Notes: a model not told the origin generated them from the sequence alone. 64,000 bases of DNA from Hydractinia symbiolongicarpus (GCF_029227915.1 NC_079880.1:25909501-25973500), one strand, 5' to 3'. Numbered from the stretch's first letter, positions 12,550 to 22,922 are shown. Numbers and translations are program-made.

Positions 12550-12820
12550 AACAAAGGAGGGTGTTACGATAATAATAATCTGTCTTGTTTTTCACTTGTA
12601 ATATAGCTATTTTAGCGAAAGTAGCTAATTTTTGTTATAAATTTAAACTTCTGTTTAACCACGTAACTATTTTTGTGAATTACAAAATTAGCGCATCTCG
12701 CATTTTATTTTAACTGCAACAAATTATCATGAACAAAGAATCAACTTCCAGTGGCCTTACCATTGGTGGTCCTAAGGTAACGTTATTGATTCACCTTGTT
12801 TAGTATAGTTGTAGATGGAC
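12550..12820 (+). repeat. Dispersed module with conserved mini-exon, copy 1
   Basis: Shares blocks such as TTTAGCGAAAGTAGCTAATT and GTAACGTTATTGA with the inverted copy at 49,250-49,530. It contains ATG 12,729 and 16 codons (MNKESTSSGLTIGGPK) followed at once by GTAACG, a plausible splice donor; the other copy keeps the same frame and donor. This may be the promoter and first exon of a transposon gene. Confidence 0.5.
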
Positions 12821-12894
12821 ATTCAGCACCAAAAAAAAACATTGATTATCTTCTATGCTCATGTTTCTTTGTTTTTCATTTGTTTTTTTTCATT

Positions 12895-13115
12895 AAAAGT
12901 TTTTTGCCGAAAAGCTGGTCGACCGAAATTATGTTTTGAAGACAATTGCAAACTAAATCTTAAACTTTCTGGCTTTTTGGAAGACTGGGAAAAATGACAG
13001 CAGATCGTCTGAAATGCCGTAAACTAATTGCAGAGGCATGCACAGCACTTGATGCTATTCGTATTGCTAAGTACATCAGATGCAGGAAAAGACGCAGGGA
13101 AAGATGAAGAGGCTA
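12895..13115 (+). pseudogene. Possible downstream exon remnant with AGRPK motif
   Basis: After the mini-exon, a frame reads KAGRPKLCFEDNCKLNLKL and stops at 12,997. A second frame from 12,994 reads MTADRLKCRKLIAEACTALD and then a basic RCRKRRRER tail. The GRPK motif resembles AT-hook-like N-terminal pieces of transposon proteins. Product unknown; it may be a non-functional relic. Confidence 0.25.
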
Positions 13116-13194
13116 GAACTGTTAAATTTTTAATTTGTTAATGTTGTATGTTACTCGTTTGCGAGTTGATGCAATAATATATATTATATATATT

Positions 13195-13267
13195 GAATCA
13201 TTACCATGAGAAATCGAACCCCAGTCTCTGGCAAAAAGTGAAAATATTAAACCACTAAGGCAGGTGT
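13195..13267 (-). mobile_element. tRNA-derived SINE head fragment
   Basis: The minus strand reads CCTTAGTGGTTTAA (A-box-like) and, about 35 nt on, GGGTTCGATTT (B box), the internal RNA polymerase III promoter of a tRNA-derived SINE. No body or tail can be followed. Confidence 0.5.
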
Positions 13268-13353
13268 CACAGTTATGTGGTGTTAGAGTCAATTAAGTCC
13301 TGAAAATAAGTTCAATCGGACGTTCAGAGAAAAAAAATCGAAAATATGAAAAA

Positions 13354-16300
13354 ATGGTGAAGGGTCTCCTTAAGAGACAAGAGAGGAGTTGAACGTCCTC
13401 CACCATACCTTAGTTTAAAGGGGCGATTGTGGAAGTCCCATGAAATGCCACATAGTGATGGTGTCACTTTAAAAAACACCCAGTCCGGTCTGTGAACGGT
13501 TGGCGCTAGGAAGGGCATCCAGCTGTAAAACACTGCCAAAACTCTTTATTAATGGCCGTAAGAATAGTTGATCAGACAAACTGCGTAAACGGGGCTGGAA
13601 CTCTAAGGAGTGAAGGTGTCACGCACGGTAGGACAGATGTCAGATGTGAGCATCGTCAGACCGTTACCCAGCTATCACATCACAAGGTAGATAACACTAG
13701 GTTGAGGATGGCTAGTGTAAATGTTGGTACTCTGAGAGGTAGAGCAGGTGAAGTAGTTGAAATGTTAGAACGTAGATCTGTTGATATGTGATGTGTTCAG
13801 AAAGTTAGGTGGAGAGGAGCTTCAGTGAGATTTATGGAAGGTAGGAGGGCAAGGTATAAGCTTTTTTGGATTGGTAATAGTGATGGATATGGAGGAGTTG
13901 GCATATTCGTTGCAGAGAAGTGGGTAAAAAAAGTAATAGATGTTATGCGTGTTAATAGTCGTATTATAGTGATAAAGTTTTTGATAGGTAATAGGATTGT
14001 CACTTTTCTGTCAGTTTATGCTCCACAGTGTGGACACAGTGAGGAAGATAAAGATAAGTTTTATGATGAGTTAATAGCAGTCACATCAAAGTTTGGAGAC
14101 ACTGAACTTGTCATGGTGGGCGGCGACTTTAATGGTCATGTTGGGAAGTCATCTGAAGGTTATAGAGGTGTGCATGGAGGCTATGGATTTGGGAGCAGAA
14201 ATAAGGAAGGGGAAAGATTGCTTGAGTTTGGAATGGCAACGGACATGGTGGTTTGCAACACATCATTCAGTAAGAGACAGAGTAGGCTGATAACATATGA
14301 GTCAGGTGGTTGTAAGACACAGATAGATTACTTCCTGGTTAGAAAGTCAGACATGAAAGTGGTGAAGGACGTGAAAGTTATATCGGGGGAAGAGTGTGTT
14401 TCCCAGCATAGGTTGCTGGTTTGTGATATTATCTTGAAGAGTGTTAAAGAAGCCAAGGGAAAGTACAGGCCCCGTCGAAAAGTCTGGAAGCTGAAGGAAG
14501 AGATTGTAGCAAGACAATTTAGTGCAAAAGTTCAACAGTTAGCCTACAATAGTCAATGTGATAGTGACAATGTTGAAAGTACTTGGACTACTTTGAAGAA
14601 TTGTCTTCTAGAAGCTTCAGATGATACCTGTGGGTGGACGAAAGGACCAGCTAGACATAGACAGACCTGGTGGTGGAATAATGAGGTTGACCAGTGTATA
14701 AAGGAAAAGAGGAAACTTTGGAAAGAGTGGAAGTCAGGTGGTAGTAAAAATATTTACTTAGAAGCTAAGCGTCGCGCTCGTACAGCAGTGTATAAGGCAA
14801 AATCAGAAGCAGAGAGAAACAGATTTGCAGATGTGTTAAGAAGGGAAGACCAGCGCAATGAGGTATTCAAGATAGCAAAGCAAATGAAGAAGACTAATCA
14901 AGATATTGTAGGTGAGAAGTGTATACGTAATGATGAAGGTGTTTTGGCTAGCACAGAGGAGGAGAAAAGGGCAGCTTGGAAGAATCATTATCAGAGGTTG
15001 CTTAACACTGAGTTTGATTGGGACGAGGATAATTTGTCTTATGATGATGTCGTAGAAGGGCCAGCTATGCAGATCAAGACAGAATGGGTAGTGGGGGCTA
15101 TTAGGAAATTGAAGATTGGCAAGGCTGCAGGAGTATCAGGTATTGTTGCAGAGATGGTAAAAGCATCTGGATATATCGGAGTTGAGCTTATTACAAGTCT
15201 TGCTAACCAGATTATAAAGGATGGTGTTATTCCGAGTGAGTGGCAGTCGAGTGTAATAGTGAATTGTTTCAAGGGAAAGGGTGATGCATTAGAAAGGGGT
15301 AACTATAGAGATTTGAAGTTGGTTGATCAAGTAATGAAAGTTATTGAAAGAGTGATTGATAAGTTACTTAGAGAAAGAATTGATATAAATAAGATGCAAT
15401 TTGGTTTTGTTCCAGGGCGTGGCACTACAGATGCAATATTTTTACTCAGACAGCTTCAGGAAAAGTATTTGGGAAAGAGAAAGAATCTCTATTTTGCCTT
15501 TGTAGATTTAGAGAAAGCTTTTGATAGAGTGCTACGTAAAGTTATTTGGTTGGCTATGAGAAAATTAGGTGTGGATGAGTGGCTAGTTACGATGGTACAG
15601 TCTATGTACAGCAATGCTAGAAGTCGTGTCAGGATTAACGATTCACTTAGTGATGAATTTAGTGTAAATGTTGGTGTACATCAGGGTTCTGTACTTAGTC
15701 CTTTGTTGTTTATTCTAGTCTTAGAAGCGCTGTCGATGGAGTTCAGAACAGGTTGTCCATGGGAGTTATTGTATGCAGATGATTTGGTTCTCATAGCAGA
15801 GTCGATGGAAGAATTAGTTGAAAAGTTTGAGAAGTGGAAGAAAGGACTAGAAGAGAAAGGGCTGAAGGTAAACACAGCAAAGTCTAAAGTCATGATAAGT
15901 AGCATTGCAGCTAAGTGTGACCTTGTAGTTGGAAAGTGGCCTTGTGGAGTTTGCAGGAAAGGGGTTGGTAGTAACTCAATTTTTTGTCAGACTTGCAAGC
16001 ATTGGGTACATAAGAAGTGCAGTAGTATTAGTGGAAGGTTAAGAGCTGACATGCAGTTTGTATGCAAGCGTTGCAAGGGTGAGATTATATAGAATGAAGT
16101 ATTTCCAGCTTTAATGATGTACAACAGTGGCTCGTTAGAGATAGTTAAGAACTTCTGTTACTTAGGTGATATGTTGGGCAGTGAAGGGGGTGTTGGAAGA
16201 AGTGTTACTTGCAGGATAGGTTCTGCTTGGAAAAAGTTTAGAGAGTTACTTCCTTTATTGACTAGCAGAGTCCTGTCAATTGAAGTAAAAGGTAGGTTGT

Positions 16301-16777
16301 ATGAGGCCTGTGTAAGAAGTGTTATGTTGTACGGTAGTGAGACATGGGCAGTGAAGCAGGAAGATCTTGACCGTTTAGAAAGGAATGATATGAGAATGGT
16401 TAGGTGGATGTGTAATGCCAGTCTGAGAGACAGAAAGAGTTCAGATGAGCTAAGAAGCAGGCTAAGTCTCCGTAGAATTAAAGATGTTATCCAGATAAGA
16501 AGATTGAATTGGCTGGGGCACTTGGAAAGAATGGAGGAGGATAATTGGGTAAGAAAGTGTAGAGACTTGATAGTTCCTGGGGCAAAGCCCAGAGGCAGAC
16601 CGAGAAAGACTTGGCAGGAGGTTATAAGGACAGACTTGATAGAGAGGAAGTTGAGTTTAAATCTAACACAGTCTAGATCAGATTGGAAGAGGGTCATTAA
16701 TATACCCCGTCCAACCCATGCTAGCATGGAAAACGGACGTTAAGCCGAGAATGATGATGATGATGATGATGATGATA
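13354..16777 (+). mobile_element. RTE-clade LINE copy A, near full length, inactivated by nonsense codons
   Basis: The element begins at ATGGTGAAGGGTCTCC, has a leader of about 350 bp, one long coding region (13,708-16,743) and a (TGA)n tail ending near 16,777. The protein has an apurinic-type endonuclease (SVNVGTLRGRAG start, VMVGGDFNGHVG near 14,125), an RT (FAFVDLEKAFDRV motif A near 15,500 with its catalytic Asp, LLYADDLVLIAE motif C near 15,775), a PHD-like zinc insertion (CGVCRKGVGSNSIFCQTCKH, about 15,950-16,000) and the LGHLERMEED C-terminus. Two stops break it: TGA at 13,789-13,791 (copy B has TGT) and TAG at 16,090-16,092 (copy B has GAG). Craniofacial development protein 2-like annotations in databases belong to this EN-RT type. 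Confidence 0.93.
13825..16092 (+). CDS. Endonuclease-reverse transcriptase ORF of RTE copy A
   Basis: This 755-codon open stretch lies between the two nonsense codons of copy A. It keeps most of the endonuclease, the whole RT palm and the Cys/His insert. It probably cannot make a working enzyme, because the first endonuclease strand is cut off by the TGA at 13,789 and the C-terminal 200 residues lie beyond the TAG at 16,090. Motif A is intact (FVDLEKAFD), although the following Pro is Leu (FDRVLRK). Confidence 0.85.
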   Translation: MRFMEGRRARYKLFWIGNSDGYGGVGIFVAEKWVKKVIDVMRVNSRIIVIKFLIGNRIVTFLSVYAPQCGHSEEDKDKFYDELIAVTSKFGDTELVMVGGDFNGHVGKSSEGYRGVHGGYGFGSRNKEGERLLEFGMATDMVVCNTSFSKRQSRLITYESGGCKTQIDYFLVRKSDMKVVKDVKVISGEECVSQHRLLVCDIILKSVKEAKGKYRPRRKVWKLKEEIVARQFSAKVQQLAYNSQCDSDNVESTWTTLKNCLLEASDDTCGWTKGPARHRQTWWWNNEVDQCIKEKRKLWKEWKSGGSKNIYLEAKRRARTAVYKAKSEAERNRFADVLRREDQRNEVFKIAKQMKKTNQDIVGEKCIRNDEGVLASTEEEKRAAWKNHYQRLLNTEFDWDEDNLSYDDVVEGPAMQIKTEWVVGAIRKLKIGKAAGVSGIVAEMVKASGYIGVELITSLANQIIKDGVIPSEWQSSVIVNCFKGKGDALERGNYRDLKLVDQVMKVIERVIDKLLRERIDINKMQFGFVPGRGTTDAIFLLRQLQEKYLGKRKNLYFAFVDLEKAFDRVLRKVIWLAMRKLGVDEWLVTMVQSMYSNARSRVRINDSLSDEFSVNVGVHQGSVLSPLLFILVLEALSMEFRTGCPWELLYADDLVLIAESMEELVEKFEKWKKGLEEKGLKVNTAKSKVMISSIAAKCDLVVGKWPCGVCRKGVGSNSIFCQTCKHWVHKKCSSISGRLRADMQFVCKRCKGEII

Positions 16778-17014
16778 ACTAACCAGCCAAAATAGCGCCA
16801 TTACACCGATTTTTATTGAGAACTTTGCGCCTTGTTTATTTGGAGCTTTCACATGTCATTTTAAATTTATTCTCAGACCCTTGGCACTCGCAGTCAGAAT
16901 TTTAAAACAAAGCACAATAATAATGTGGAATACTGGTTGTGGTTCTTCCAACTATGAATGTCAAAAAGTGTGATCTGAAAATAGGGTCAATAGGCTGACT
17001 CTGACAACAAATAT

Positions 17015-17315
17015 TTGTGAAGAGATAGATAGATGTGCATATTTTACATTGCTAGCCTCACAAATATCGAGGGATATCCCTCCTCCATGATGATTTTTGA
17101 GCTACGCAGACTGAATTAGGGTTCACGCTCTGCCAGATAACTGCTGGCAACATCCAACGGCCCACACAGTGTGCCTTTTCCCAAATTTACCTCACATGGC
17201 TTGGGTTAACCCAGGGCTATGGTAACATTCATTCGCCAAAAGGGAAATCAAACCCTGGTCTCCCGCACAAAATGTGAGAGTTATAACCACTAAACTATTG
17301 CGCCACAGGTCTGCC
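17015..17315 (-). mobile_element. tRNA-derived SINE, nearly complete
   Basis: The minus strand starts near 17,312 with GGCGCAATAGTTTAGTGGTT (A box) and has a B box GGTTTGATTTCCC near 17,245. A body of about 200 bp follows, including GGGTTAACCCAAGCC and TCGATATTTGTGAGGC, and it ends with the tail ATCTATCTATC at 17,022-17,033. The body recurs at 36,304-36,580. Confidence 0.7.
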
Positions 17316-17319
17316 TAAG

Positions 17320-18535
17320 ATAGCTAAAGATCCACAAATGCATTATGTGACACAAGCGCTTTTTGCAAGAATTATTTTCCATACCACCATCTGGTCAGTA
17401 AGAAAATTAATTGCCAAAGACAATCCTTGTTGAAATATTTGGCAGTAAATAGTCTCTTAACATTCTTTATTGTTGGGTTGCTGGCTCCTATTTAAACCAG
17501 TAAAACTTAGAGGGGAAAGTCTGTTGTGACATTGCTATTGCAAGCAAATATCAGCTAATTTTTTGAGTGTACTGCCACATATTTTAGCAAGGGGGATTGT
17601 AGCAAGCCAGCTTGGCCAGCTACATCTAGCTAGCTAGCTAATTATAAAAGATAAACACAACATCATATGACACTGTCACAGCACGTTTTAACATTCTAAA
17701 AATAAATAATTTTTACTTACATCATAAACATGATAAACGGAGGAGAGAAATGACAAAAAAGAGAAATGTACAGCCAAACTCCACACCTGTGTCCTTTTTT
17801 TTTGCAAAAACAGTCTCTCAGAAAAAAATGCCCAGGTAGCATAATAATTTACCGAACAAATCTATTTTTATGAAAAATACAGTCGCTCGGACCTGCACTA
17901 TGCGGTCTAGATGTCCACGGTTTTTAAAACCTGCAAAAGCAAATAATTTATTGCATGCTTTTTTTTAACATTTCAAACTTCTTACATTTGCAATTCTGCA
18001 ACATCATCCAAAATATGTATAGATAGGCACCCTTAACTCATTATTCACCCAAGATTTTGTATTTTCTTAAATTAGACAGCCAAAAAATGCGATGCTAAAA
18101 AATATTGAGTAAATTAAGATGCCATGTGGCAGTCTAAAATTAATTTTTAATTATGTGCATGACGTTCAGGGGGAATTTTCACACGAATTAATTGAGAAAT
18201 GAAATAAGATGAAACTGTTCTGCCTAGATTGCGAAAACGGCCTGTTTACAACCGGGACACGGGTGATTCAAACGGCCGTACAATGGAATTTAAGCGCATT
18301 TGCCGGGAGTCTGGGGCGAGCTTCCAAAATTTTGTAACAAAGTTGCTGATAAAGGCACAACTTCTAATGTCGATAACAGAAATTTTACTCTCGCGTGGCC
18401 TTATGTAAATCTATTTAACTAGCATCTAAGGTCTTCAGATGCTGTGGAAAAAATCAAAAAACAATTTTGTTGTCGTTTCCAAGCGCAACAAACGTAAATA
18501 AGACGAGACGGTAAATGTCGAGTCAAAAAGTGACC
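17320..18535. other. Intergenic stretch upstream of the RAG1-N-like gene
   Basis: AT-rich sequence with several small GC-richer patches (for example GGCCTGTTTACAACCGGGAC near 18,240). No ORF of note. It may include the promoter of the gene starting at 18,857, but I see no TATA or initiator that I can assign. Confidence 0.35.
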
Positions 18536-18856
18536 TAGCTAACAGGTCGGCTATAACGTTATATAGAGTTTTTCACCTAATCAAACTTATATGTTACGAA
18601 AGCCCAAGGATTATACTTTCTATTTTTTAAAGTTCCATACTGCTTTCAGTTTTTTTCTGAAAAATATTTGTCATCAAAGTTGAACAAAATTCAAATTTTT
18701 AAAATGGTGGCACAGACAGGAAAAAAAGCTTATGGTCATGAAATGTGAAACTTTATGTTTGCAAAAAGCTTTTGACTAAGTTAAAAAATATAATTGGAAA
18801 GGCAACGATTAAACTGGTTACATAATATTATTTTTTAGAATAATTATAGCTATAGA

Positions 18857-21800
18857 ATGGCAGAACATACAGATCTAACCAAACTTTGTCGCATATGTGG
18901 AAATATTTTGAATGGAAGAGTTTCCTATCTTGTAAAGGAAAACCTTTCTGGCCTTCAGTCAGCATTTCAGGAGGACTTTGAGCAAGATGTAAACAAAATA
19001 CATCCACCAAAATTTTGTAATAAATGTTACTGCACAATGCAAAATTGTAATTTGCGGGGCACAAAAACATCAAAATGCCCAGTAAGATGGAAAGAAGGCA
19101 GTGCATCAAATTTCTCGAAAATTAAATCTAAAGGGGGACGGCCTATAAAATCTAAAAAAGGTGGAAGGCCGAAAAAAACCATTGAGCCAGAATTGATGAC
19201 ACCCAACGACATTTTAAAGCTAAGTCCGTCTAAGCCTGTACCGACAATTATTGAAAAATGCATGACACATTTGGTTGGTATCAAAATTAAACAGTCAAAA
19301 CTACCGAATCAAACAATTCAATTTGCTACAAAAGGACCACAGGTATATAAATAAACATTTAGAATATACATATTTTTCTGCATTTACCTGAAAATTATTC
19401 ATATTTCTACTATATATATATATATTATATATCTAACAAAGACTAAAAATAAAAAACATTTCTTTATTTTAGCCAATAACGGTTACACCGATCAGCATGC
19501 CAAGAAAGTTATCAAATGAAAGTAGTAAAAGAAGCTTATCTGATCGGAGCAAAACAGCTAAAAATATAATCAACATGATTTCAGGAAATTCAAATGATGC
19601 ATTTGTGAAACAAACAGCTGCGATCATGAAAAAATGTGACAAGGAGCAGCGAAAACAAATAATCGCAGAAATCCATCATGTCTCCATTCCAGCTGAGACT
19701 GCTGCCGCCATGAAAGCCACCTTGAATTTGCCATGGAACCTTATGCGAAATATTTCCCGATGGCTTGCCACTTTTGACATCAAACTTGCATCTGAAAAAA
19801 CAACAAGACAGGTTGCAGACAAGTGGATAGGGAAAGGGCTTGTTGCTGAGCTAGCTCCTCTAACTCGAAAATTTAGTAGTAGTAATAAGCAGCTTGTTGT
19901 AGATCCCAAGCCTTGGGTATACCTTTACAATGTTGTAGGTCATATATTAAACCGGTTAACAGAACTGAGTAAAAATAATCAATTAGTTCATCACTCATTT
20001 ATACCGGATGATGAAATACATGTTAAAATTGGTGGTGACCATGGTGATAACAGTTTCAAAATGAGCTATCAAGTGGCAAATATTAGAAACCCTAATCGCA
20101 AAGAAAATACGACCATCTTCAGCATATTTGAGGCAAAGGATTCCGTGACAAATTTAAGAATCTGCTTAGAAAGATTTAAACCACAAATTAGGATTCTACA
20201 AAAACAGAAGTGGAATAATTTGAAGATCCGTCTCTTTATGTATGGAGATTACGAGTATTTATGTGCTATGTATGGAATTAGTGGGGCAAATGGTAATGAC
20301 ATGTTTTATTAAATTAAAATAAATATCAAATTTCACATTAAGGAAAAACAAAAATAGCTTCAAAAGTTCCTTCTTTGGGCACATATCACTTCAGATTCCT
20401 TAAAAAAATTATGTGTATATTATATATCAATAATACAATGTGTCTTATATAAAATAAAATCTATCTATAAAATTACCTTAGTGTTTTAAATTTTACAGGC
20501 CGTCACTGTTGTCTCTGGTGCAGCATAAAGACTGACCAACTTTGCATCCCAAAATTTATTCGTGGATCTTTTCCAAAACGTAGCTTGGACAGTTTGAACA
20601 CAAACCTGCAGCGATTTCGTGACAATGGATCGTTAGTGAAAAACGCCAAACACTATCAAAATGTGATACATGATTGCTTCTTTAACATCCCCCTAGAACA
20701 AGTAAGTATAATGTACTTCATGCAATGTTATGAAAATTCAGCAAACCTATTTTTTATTACTTTTTATATAGGTGGCTATACCAGGGCTCCACCTAACACT
20801 TGGGATATATTTAAAAATGTTCAACAACTTGGAAAGCTACTGTCAAGAAGTTGATTTAAGAATTGCCACAATTCATGCTCAAACTACTGATGGTGAAATT
20901 AATATTAAATTTGCAGAGTTTATGGCAAATATGAGAATTTTAATGTATGTACACCTTACTAGATTTTTATTATTATTAATACTACTTCCAATCATATCTT
21001 GGGCTGCATTTCTTTATAACATATCTATATATATATGTATATATATATGTATATATTTAGCAATTTACAAAATGAGTCAAAAGAATTGGAGGACGAGTAT
21101 GATAACCAGCAGGAACATATGAACTGGATGGTTATATCTAAACAAATTACCAAGGATGAGTTTGAAAAAAACTACAAACCAGAGTTGGATAACTTAGAAT
21201 TTGAACTGAAGGAGAAACATAGAAGCATAAAAGCATTCAAAGAAAAGTACCAATTGGAAATTGGATCTGGTCCTTGCGTATCATCCCTAGACGATACACT
21301 GCAGGAGCTTGGTGTTGAGAGGCAGGCGTACCACGGAAAAAGCTTTATTGGCAACCATTGTCATAAAATGCTCAAGGTTAGATTTATTTTTGCAATTTAT
21401 AAAAATTTTCGTTTACTTTATCTTGTTTCAATACAATGCTATACAATTTGTATTGAAACAAGATAAAGTAAACGAAAAATATGAAATTGTATTATGCATA
21501 AGTATAATTTCACAAATTGGTTTACAACAAACAGTAGACAATATTATAGGATGGCAACATAAAGTATTTATGTGATCGTATTCCTGAAATTGTACAGAAT
21601 CAATGTGATGATCAAGTTTTATATCTGGAGTGTCAAGAAACATGCAAGAAGTTTGAACAACTGTTCAAGCTGTATGGTTCGTGTCACTCAATATTCAATT
21701 CTTCATGTATTATGACCCAAGAAATGTTATCAAATTTAGGTAAAATATGCAAGTTTGATTTTTATGAAATGCTTAAAAGTAGAAAAGTCAATTTATAAAA

Positions 21801-22143
21801 TTTGTTTAACCAACTTTTAGAGACATCTATCAATCAGTTCATGTGTTATTTAAGAGTTAATTGGCCTTCAATATACATCAGTCCAAAGCTGCACATACTA
21901 GAAGACCATGTATTGGATTTTGTAAACAAGTGGAGAACGGGCTTAGGTTTTTATGGTGAACAAGGTGGAGAATCTATTCACCACGATTTGCATCGTATGA
22001 GAATAAATTATTCAAACATCAAAAACCCAGTTGACAGGCTCAAATACATTATGAAACAGCACCTTTTGACAACAAATCCAGAAGCTCAAGACTTGAAGCC
22101 AGCAGCTAAAAAGCGTAAATTTACAAAAGGCGAGGAAGAGTAG
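18857..22143 (+). CDS. RAG1 N-terminus-like, candidate DDE transposase (N-RAG-TP/Transib-related), intact
   Basis: Seven exons: 18,857-19,342, 19,473-20,292, 20,499-20,701, 20,772-20,944, 21,061-21,376, 21,550-21,739 and 21,821-22,143. All have GT/AG borders and matching phases and give 836 residues with no stop. Residues 11-64 carry LCRICGN, then KIHPPKFCNKC, the zinc region found just before the RAG1 RING domain. Two GGRP AT-hook-like motifs follow (about 95-115). The middle has HVKIGGDHGDNSF (Asp351), LFMYGDYEYLC (Asp421) and RHCCLWC (437-443). The C-terminus has LHILEDHVLDFVNKW and GFYGEQGGESIHHDL (Glu776/780), placed like the last catalytic Glu of RAG1/Transib. Molluscan N-RAG-TP transposons encode a RAG1-N-like protein, so this is probably a transposase or a domesticated copy. 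The catalytic assignment is inference. Confidence 0.75.
21406..21478. repeat. Perfect 31-bp inverted repeat (hairpin) in an intron
   Basis: 21,406-21,436 (TTTTCGTTTACTTTATCTTG and on) is exactly complementary to 21,448-21,478, with an 11-nt loop. It lies in the intron between 21,376 and 21,550. It could be a small palindromic insertion or a foldback in the pre-mRNA. Confidence 0.9.
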
Positions 22144-22892
22144 TGACAGAATTTTCTACTAGCTGTTAAGTGGATGTGACTGTATTTTGTCGCCTACCTA
22201 GCATGTATATATATAAATATTTTATGTTAACCAACCTTGTGTTAACCAGTTTCTAGCAAATTTATAACACAGTAATGCCACATTGGCTTAGTTAAACGAT
22301 ATTGAAGCTTTCATACGTATTTGATAGTTATCGTGAAACTGTGAAAAATATGCCTACTTCAAAAGTCATTTTCTGATTAAAAAAAACTGAAAGCACTTCA
22401 AAGTTGTATTTTTCTCTTAGGGCCATGTGTCCTTGATGTAAAATAACTTTTCTACAGCCCTAGAAAACTCTGAATAACAAGTTAATTACCTTGACGTTAG
22501 CAACGTAACGCAAATAAGCAAAAATCTTGATTTTTTCTTTCATCTACTTGAGTAGTCTTGTTCCTCGTACCTAGCTCCACTACAACAAAAATGTTTCGCT
22601 GAGCCTCTTCGTTGACTTATCACATGTTCGTTTACGGCTAAATTAGATCTATTGGAATATTAGATGGGAGGATAACAATAGATTTAAACTTGCTCTTGGT
22701 TTGTTTTGACTACGTAGTTTGATGCCGGCCGCCATTATTCCTCCACGGATGTCGTTAAAAACCCGCGCATGCGCTAACTCTTAGATTCCGCTTCGAACCA
22801 CCCGTGGGGACAGCCGGATTATGTACGCATGGTCCGATTATGTTTTTTTAGCCCTGATTAGGTCGTAGCGACCGGTTTATGAACGCTAATAT
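22144..22892. other. Gap between RAG1-N-like gene and Polinton
   Basis: AT-rich 3' flank to about 22,510, then a GC-richer part (22,720-22,892) with the repeated word CCGATTATG / GGATTATG and ACCGGTTTATG. Related words recur, in inverted order, at 34,060-34,420. The final TAATAT (22,887-22,892) is the left target duplication of the Polinton. Confidence 0.5.
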
Positions 22893-22922
22893 AGAGATAG
22901 AGAAATGTTACTTCTAGCACAA
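22893..22922 (+). repeat. Left terminal inverted repeat of the Polinton
   Basis: Matches the reverse complement of 33,559-33,588 at 28 of 30 positions and starts with AG, as Polinton ends usually do. Similarity stops at 22,922, so this is shorter than typical Polinton TIRs (often over 100 bp), probably through decay. Confidence 0.85.

Larger units (their letters stand above)
18535..22510 (+). mobile_element. Putative transposon carrying the RAG1-N-like gene (inverted-repeat bounded)
   Basis: A 16-bp block TGCTTTCAGTTTTTTT at 18,641-18,656 recurs exactly inverted at 22,380-22,395. Alignment extends imperfectly outwards on both sides: GCCCAAGGATTATAC against GCCCTAAGAGAAAAATAC, and an AGAGTTTT block with a CTAAC-type block at about 18,535-18,575 against 22,450-22,505. 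The arms flank one gene at about 200-240 bp on either side, the usual plan of a DNA transposon. Exact termini and a target duplication were not found, so the limits are approximate. Confidence 0.4.

Noticed and set aside
16158-16727. 189-codon antisense frame in RTE copy A, also present at 41,371-41,940 and 48,478-49,047
   Set aside because: It is conserved only because the sense LINE coding sequence is conserved. No start context or motif of its own is seen, so it is treated as a shadow frame.
19027-19284. 85-codon antisense frame over exon 1 of the RAG1-N-like gene
   Set aside because: Shadow of a well-supported exon.
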